A stretch of DNA of 64,000 nucleotides from Orobanche coerulescens. Its lineage: Eukaryota > Streptophyta > Magnoliopsida > Lamiales > Orobanchaceae. Below, one piece after another: positions 58,596-64,000 of this stretch; position 1 is the stretch's first letter, and each line of letters begins with the position of its first letter. The DNA is taken from assembly GCA_033398695.1 (NCBI GenBank), contig CM065806.1:43177001-43241000 (forward strand), in the 5' to 3' direction. Under the pieces are notes generated by a model. That model made no database searches, was not told the origin of the DNA, and was given only the letters and a program-made list of their open reading frames with translations. A program made the position numbers and the translations under genes.

Positions 58596-60160
58596 TTTTG
58601 CTAGGTAATCAGCTTTTGCATTTTACGCCCTAGGGATATGGATTAACTTCCGTTCCCCTAGTTTTTTGGCAGCCTCTCTCACTTCCTCCACATACTTCCT
58701 CATCCGATCCTCATTTATCTCAAACTTTCCTTCTACCTGTTGTGTGACCAGTTGGGAATCAGAGTAAGCAATGAGTCGTCGTGCGCCCAAGTCTATCCCC
58801 AGCTGCATTCCCTTAACCAGGGCCTCATATTCGTCCTCGTTGTTAGATGCTCTGAAATCGAACTTTATGGCATACTCTAATTGTTCACCCTCTGGGGTAG
58901 TAAGGACTATCCCTGCCCCGAACCACTGGTTGTTGCCGATCTATCCACATGTAATAGCCACTGTCCCTCTGGTGGTGATGGCATGGCCCCCTCTTGGATG
59001 AAGTCCGCTAGGGCCTGAGCTTTAATTGCCGTTCTCGGCTCATATTCCATGTCGTATTCCCCCATTTCTACCGCCCACTTCACCAGGCGACCTGACGCGT
59101 TAGGTCGCCCTAATATTTCTCTCAAGGGCAAGTTGGTTCGCAGTTTTATCCGGTGGGCTAGGAAATAGGGCCTCAATCGCCTGGCTGTAACCACTAACGC
59201 CAGTGCCCTTTTTTCTAGCTCGGAGTAATTTCGTTCTGCTCCTTGTAAAATTCGGCTTGTATAATAAATGGGTTTTTGCTTACTCATTTCTTCTCTTAGC
59301 AAGACCGAGCTTACCACCCCTTCCCCCACGGATAAGTAGAGTACGAGATCCTCTCCGGGTATTGGTTTGGTGAGCAGAGGCAGCTCGGCCAAATACTCCT
59401 TTAATTTTCCGAATGCTGTTTGCGCTTCTGGGGTCCAATCGAACTTGTTCCCTTTTCTTAAGAGTTTAAAAAATGTGAATCCCTTCTCGTCCGAGCGTGA
59501 TATGAACCGGCTCAGCCCTGCTATTCTTCCTGTTAGTATTTGGATATCCTTGATATTTTTTGGAGGATTCATTTGCAGCACTGCCTTGACCTTCTCCGGA
59601 TTGACCTCAATTCCTTGTTCAGTGACTACATACCCCAGGAATTTTCCCGATTTGACTCCAAAAGAACATTTTGATGGATTGAGCTTCATTCCGTACGTAC
59701 ACAGGTTTTCGAACGTCTCTTCTAGGTCTCTGATATGCTCTCCTGTCTTCACACTTTTTACTAGCATGTCATCCACGTACACCTCCATATTTCTACCGAT
59801 TTGGGATCTAAAGATTCTGTCAACCATCCTTTGGTATGTAGCTCGTGCATTTTTTAATCCAAAAGGCATGCGTACATAACAAAAAGTTCCTTTTGATACC
59901 ACAAAACTAACCCTCTTTCTGTCCTCGGGTGCGAGAGGAATCTGGTGATATCCCTGGGAAGCATCCATCATACTGAGTAACTCGCACCCCGAGGTTGAAT
60001 CCACCAGCTGATCTATGCGCGGTAGTGGGTAGTGATCCTTTGGGCATGCTTTATTTAGGTCCCGGAAGTCCATGCACATCCTCCACTTTCCCTGACCTTT
60101 CCCTACCATCACAGCGTTGGATAGCCATTCCGGAAACTAGATCTCCATTATGTGTCCAGC
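58596..60160 (-). pseudogene. Tat-type Ty3 reverse transcriptase, RNase H and second RNase H
   Basis: RT reads MCMDFRDLNKACPKDHYPLP, then MMDASQGYHQIPL, FGLKNARATYQRM and the VYVDDMLVKS active site at about 59770. The connection and first RNase H follow (VLYLSVGEGVVSSVL, KPIYYTSRILQGAE). A second RNase H-like region starts at WLLHVD (about 58950) and continues after a frame break with MQLGIDLGARRLIAYSDSQL and HIPRA (58623-58808). Such a doubled RNase H is a known trait of Tat-type elements. Stops at 58623-58625 (TAA) and 60137-60139 (TAG) break the polyprotein. Confidence 0.87.
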
Positions 60161-61273
60161 TCAGAGTAGCTTGTCAACTTCTTCCCCAATGACCCCATCC
60201 ATCTCCGGCCCAAAATGCCTCCTCTTCTGCTTCACTGGCCTTATGGTTGGGTCGATATTCAACCTGTGCTCGGCAACTGTTGGGCTGATTCCCACCAGAT
60301 CTTCGACTGTGAGTGCAAAAATGTCCACAAATCTCCTTAGCAGGCTGATAAGGCTTTCCTTTATTCCCTCGTCCAACCGACTTCCCATGCGAGTTTTTGT
60401 TTCCGGCTTTCCTGGAACCAACTCTATTTCTAGCAACTCCTCATTGGGCTGGACGCCTTCTTCCTCAGCCTCCCCAGGCGCCTTTGATTGTTTATTCTTC
60501 TTAGACTCTGGATCCGGAACCCCTAGCTCGGATGCCCTCTTTCCGCGTTGTACTCCCTGCTTTACCGTTGTCTGGTAACAAGATCGAGCTACAAACTGAT
60601 CCCCGGCTACTTCACCTACCTCATCTCCTACGGGGAATTTTACTTTCATGTGTGCGGTAGAGGCTACTGCTTCGAACTTGTTGAGTCCCGGTCGTCCTAA
60701 AATGGCGTTATAGGCCGATTTGGTGTCCACCACTAAAAACCTGAGCGTCTTGACCTTTCGATGGGGCATCCGACCTAGTGCTACCGGAAGCACCACTTCT
60801 CCCACCGGTTGCACCTCGGTCATGCAGAACCCATAGAGCGCGGTATCTACCTTTTTTAACTCCACTTCCAGGTTCATCTGTTTGAAATAGTCATAGAATA
60901 AGATGTCTACCGAGCTCCCCGTATCGATAAATACCCTTTGCACATTGTAACTGGCGATCTCTGTGGTTATGACTAGCGCGTCATTATGGGGTGCATGTAT
61001 CCCGCTATAATCCGCGGGGCTGAACTGAATGATAGGCCCGCGGCCTACAGAGGCGACCTCCTTGAGCTGATGACACCTAGCCTTTCGTGCGTGGGCTTTC
61101 CAGGACTGATTAGAACTTCCGTCGGTTGGTCCTCCTGATATCATGTGGATTACTCCTTTCTTAGCTGGGGGAGCAGCGGGTCCCCGCAGAGCTTCTCTTT
61201 TCACCCCGGCCCCTCCTTGGGGCATGGGTGGTTGCCTCCGACCTCTATTCCTCTGCTGATATGTGAACTCCAT
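60161..61273 (-). pseudogene. Tat-type Ty3 protease region and pol start
   Basis: An open frame of 370 codons. It contains a basic linker after gag, IIQFSPADYSGIHAPHNDAL and the protease active site VFIDTGSSVDILF (about residue 115), then LGRMPHRKVKTLRFLVVD and YNAILGRPGLN (the ILGRP motif), followed by an acidic linker and the start of RT (RRFVDIFALTVEDLVGI). Terminated by TGA at 60161-60163 where an arginine is usual. Confidence 0.85.
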
Positions 61274-61357
61274 TAGATGTCCCGCTCGGACCAGCCTTTC
61301 GATCTCATCTTTAAGGTGCTTGCACTCATCTGTTTTGTGCCCATAATCATTGTGGAA

Positions 61358-62617
61358 TCAACAATAAAGCTCTGATTTTGGCTGGGTGGGCCTATTAGGA
61401 CGAGATGCAGGCCACTCGATAACCTTGTTCATCTTATCCTCAACTGCTTCCAAAACCTGGGCTCTCCTCATTGTTAGTGGGCTGTATTGGTCAAATCTTG
61501 GTCGTCTTAGAACGGTATCGCTCTTTTTTCGATCTGTTTTTCCCTGTGGCATTTCTTCCCGAGGTAAATTTCCTTGAAAGGTGTACTCCTCACGCCGTAT
61601 CAATCTGCTGGACCCCCTTTCCCCATCTTCGGGCTTTTCTTGCAATTCCTCCATATCCTTCTCGGTTTCCTCAAAATTAATGTATTTCGAACATCGGGCT
61701 AGGACCTCATCATATGTTCTGGCTAGTTTTTTAGCTAATGTGGTGCGTAGCAACCCCGGCCTCAGTCCCTGCGTCAAGGCACTGGTTTTCACTTCTTCTG
61801 ACGAAGAGGGTACCTCCAGACATGCCTTTGTGAATCGGGTCACATAAGCTCTCAGCGCTTCTCGGGAGTACTGTTTGATACTGAACAAGGACATGAAGGT
61901 CTTTTGGTGCGCCCTGGCGCTGGCAAAGTGAGTCAAGAACGCGTAGCTGAAAGTTTTGAAGCTGGTGATTGACCCAGGGCGTATCTGGTGGAACCAATCC
62001 TTAGCTGACTCTGTCAGCATAGCCAGGAATGCCCTGCAACTCACAGCATCCGAATATCGATGCAGTACCGACATGTTCTCGAATCGGTATAAATGTCGGG
62101 TAGGATCTGAGAGTCCATCGTAGGTGAAGGTGACAGCCCTAAACCCATATGGGAGCTCGACCTGCAGTATGCCTTCTGAGAAGGGATGGCCTGGATGACT
62201 CTCCATGTCCTTCCCCGCAACTATCTGTCGCAATTCCTCCAGCTCATCTTGCATACCGGATATCAAGGGATCCTGCGTTCTTTCCTGTCTAGATCGCTCC
62301 CATATTCTTGGATAACTCTTCCCATGCTCTTCCTGCTGATCAATTTCCTCCGGCCCATCCGAAAGGATGGGTATTACTTTTCGCGGTATCCTTTGTTTTT
62401 CGACCTCCCGACTCTTCTGGATCGCACTGGCGATTATGTCGGCTAAGGCTTCCTTCGTCAGTGTGATTGTGCTTGGTGCGACTTCTTCTACAGGGGTGAC
62501 AGGTGTTTTTTCCAGAGCCGCTTCTCTACTCGCAGCTGCTAGTTCCTCTTCTAAATTTCGGGGTATCAACTCCCCTATTCTTTTCCGGTTCATTTCTTCC
62601 GCCATTACTAACCTCAC
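61358..62617 (-). pseudogene. Tat-type Ty3 gag
   Basis: 419 codons from 62617, the first ATG after the primer-binding site (62651-62665); MAEEMNRKR at 62605 is an alternative start. It has an acidic, coiled-coil-like N-terminal half, then the gag core LPYGFRAVTFTYDGLSDPTRHL.. AMLTESAKDWFHQIRPGSI.. FLTHFASAR and QGLRPGLLRTTL. It ends at a TGA (61358-61360) where a tryptophan is expected; a C-x2-C-type remnant (FHNDYGHKTDECKHL) lies beyond it, as in related elements. Confidence 0.85.
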
Positions 62618-62650
62618 GTCTCAGCTCAGAGTGACTCGATGTCACAATTC

Positions 62651-62665
62651 CCACAGACGGCGCCA
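62651..62665 (-). promoter_or_regulatory. Primer-binding site of the Tat-type element
   Basis: TGGCGCCGTCTGTGG on the minus strand, two bases after the LTR end TATATCA. This is a form common in plant Ty3 Tat and Athila elements; I do not assign the tRNA. Confidence 0.75.
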
Positions 62666-62822
62666 CTTGATATAACCGAGCTGATCGGTCACCAAGAACC
62701 GGGTTAATCTCAGGAGTTTAGCTAAGAAAACCCAAAATGTATGAAGTATTGTCTCTCGTTCTCTCTCTAAAGTATGCTATAATCTCAGAATGTGAATCCC
62801 CTTGAAAACCCCCTCCTCTTCC

Positions 62823-62829
62823 TTTTATA
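62823..62829 (-). promoter_or_regulatory. TATA box of the Tat-type LTR
   Basis: TATAAAA in minus sense, about 155 bp before the LTR 3' end, followed by a GGAAGAGGAGG leader-like stretch. Confidence 0.6.
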
Positions 62830-63094
62830 GCAGGGAGATACCTTGTTCTCTAAGATCTTCCCTGATTTTTAGAGAAGATCCCGGATATCCAGGGATTCGG
62901 GCTGCGATTTCCCATCCCTGGATTTCCGGGATTGCAAGGTATGGGCTCTCAATCCCTGGATCTCAGGGATTCTGTCAGATGAGTCGGGACGTTCTTTCCC
63001 GAGACTTCGACCTTCATGAGCTCGGAGGCCTTAGATCGGCTCCTATTATGAAAGATCACTTAGGTCGGGTCGTTCTTATTCAAATCAGTATTTC

Positions 63095-63235
63095 GGGAGA
63101 CCTTTGAGGTCGGCGCCCTTCTAACAGATGTCTCAGGTCGGCGGGGCCTCCGAGGTCGGCGGACCTTTGAGGTCGGCAACCTTCTAAAGGATGTCTCAGG
63201 TCAGCGGGGCCTCCGAGGTCGGTGCTCTGGCTTAT
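63095..63235. repeat. Tandem duplication in the Tat-type LTR, ~66 bp x 2
   Basis: The unit GAGGTCGGC..CCTTCTAA.AGATGTCTCAGGTC.GCGGGGCCTCC is present twice, with two or three substitutions. Confidence 0.8.
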
Positions 63236-63285
63236 ATTGGTCCATGTTTTAGACCGGGTTTTCAGGGAGCGTGCATTCGGCGTCC

Positions 63286-64000
63286 TATCACCATCGTAAA
63301 GTAATACACACACAAACACTACAACAACGACGGCATCGTTCGGCGACCTCAACGGCCCGAACGATAACCAGCACATAATTACAAACATTATGAAACAATC
63401 ACACATGTACACAAACGTACAAACCCAAGCTTCAACGGCTCACACTCGTGCGACAACACGCAAATCACCATGAGGCGATAAACAGTAAACACCAGTTCAC
63501 ACCTCTCACAGAGGGCTAGTACAACAAATGCGTGGCAACGCCTCGACGTTCATGCCACCAATTCGATCATACTCGGGAGCAAACATCATAACGACAACGC
63601 GAACATCATACATACATACCCAGCCCTCAAACGGGATTGGATAGGTTTTAAAAACGAAAACCTCCTTTTGAAAATAATTTTGGAAACACCGATTGATCTT
63701 GAGTATCACCCTTCAAAAAAAGTACAATCGTGAAACATCGTTATCGAGACTTTGGAAAACTATTTCGCATTCGATAAAAATGAGGACACTTTCTTTTCGT
63801 GAAAAACTTTCGGAAATATTCGACCCTCGGGTCTAAGTAAAAGTGTTTCTAAAACATTGGAAATATCTCAAAACATTTTGGTCCTCGGGATAGAAGAATC
63901 TTGAAACATATTGTGGCACCTTGGATGTACAACGAGAAAATAATTCATTTTAAAAGTACGTCTCAAAATTTATTTTCTAAGGTACTCAAAGTTTTCAAAG
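63286..64000 (-). mobile_element. Second copy of the non-coding retrotransposon interior (partial)
   Basis: From about 63330 to the right edge the sequence matches 1440-2100 closely (for example around CTCGGGAGC.AACATCATAA and CCAGCCCTCAAACGGGA). This is the interior of the non-coding chromovirus-like element and it has no protein-like frame. It shows that the non-coding interior is a repeated family and not one decayed copy. Confidence 0.75.

Larger units (their letters stand above)
62668..63285 (-). mobile_element. 5' LTR of the Tat-type element (outer end approximate)
   Basis: The LTR 3' end TATATCA is at 62668. A TATAAAA box is at 62823-62829 (minus strand). The upstream part has repeated ATCCCTGGAT-like words (62880-62965) and a 66-bp duplication of a GAGGTCGGCG-rich unit (63095-63235). 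The outer end is placed near 63285 because the sequence beyond it matches another element. Confidence 0.65.

Noticed and set aside
63080..63412. A 110-codon minus-strand frame with repeated ADLGGPADLRH-like residues
   Set aside because: Translation of the 66-bp duplication in the Tat-type LTR, running into the neighbouring element.
1..64000. rRNA or tRNA genes, organelle insertions
   Set aside because: No such sequence was recognised on either strand by reading; the tRNA-like words found are primer-binding sites or a weak SINE-like match.

Overview
The window looks like plant nuclear DNA from a transposon-rich, probably pericentromeric or heterochromatic region of a eudicot. The organism call rests on three things seen here: an intronless EF-hand gene of the PINOID-binding protein 1 / KIC type, a plant CACTA (En/Spm) transposon, and plant lineages of LTR retrotransposon (chromodomain Ty3, Tat-type Ty3, Ty1-copia). 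I cannot name the species. Only one gene looks like an ordinary host gene (17154-17519, minus strand). Nearly everything else is nested mobile DNA in various stages of decay.

Layout. 1-6929: minus-strand LTR retrotransposon with chromovirus-like termini but a non-coding interior (3' LTR part 1-366, interior 367-2744, 5' LTR 2745-5594), abutting an older LTR piece of the same family (5595-6929). 6930-10473: pieces of a copia LTR, a Ty3 element 'B' (LTR 8088-9250 plus truncated gag) and a SIRE-like copia LTR. 10697-13332: a solo LTR with a perfect 5-bp target duplication (GAAAT). 13352-18839: low-copy-looking DNA holding the EF-hand gene. 18840-20079 and 39362-39895: a second B element, split by a 19,282-bp CACTA transposon (20080-39361). 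The CACTA ends, its CTA target duplication and the pre-insertion sequence can all be read. It carries two divergent, damaged genes: a TNP2-type transposase on the minus strand and a TNPA/TNP1-type protein on the plus strand.

39896-44969: an inverted gag fragment, the 3' end of a SIRE-like copia element and its LTR, the LTR split by a second solo LTR (42409-44652). 44970-49066: a copia element on the minus strand with an internal pol deletion. 49067-49904: LTR fragment. 49905-57205: a plus-strand chromodomain Ty3 element with 5' LTR, PBS, gag-pol and truncated 3' LTR. 57206 to about 63285: a Tat-type Ty3 element on the minus strand with gag, protease, RT, RNase H, integrase and 5' LTR. 63286-64000: a second copy of the non-coding interior seen at the left edge.

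The most unusual signals are in the chromovirus-type LTRs. Each carries a cluster of short palindromes in its U3-side half, and the palindrome differs from copy to copy. Each also has its own short tandem duplication, followed by one or two hairpins 300-430 bases before the LTR 3' end. The stem of one hairpin shows compensatory base changes between copies, which points to selection on RNA structure. Inside the CACTA element, a ~346-bp segment from just upstream of the transposase gene is duplicated in inverted orientation in an intron of the other gene.
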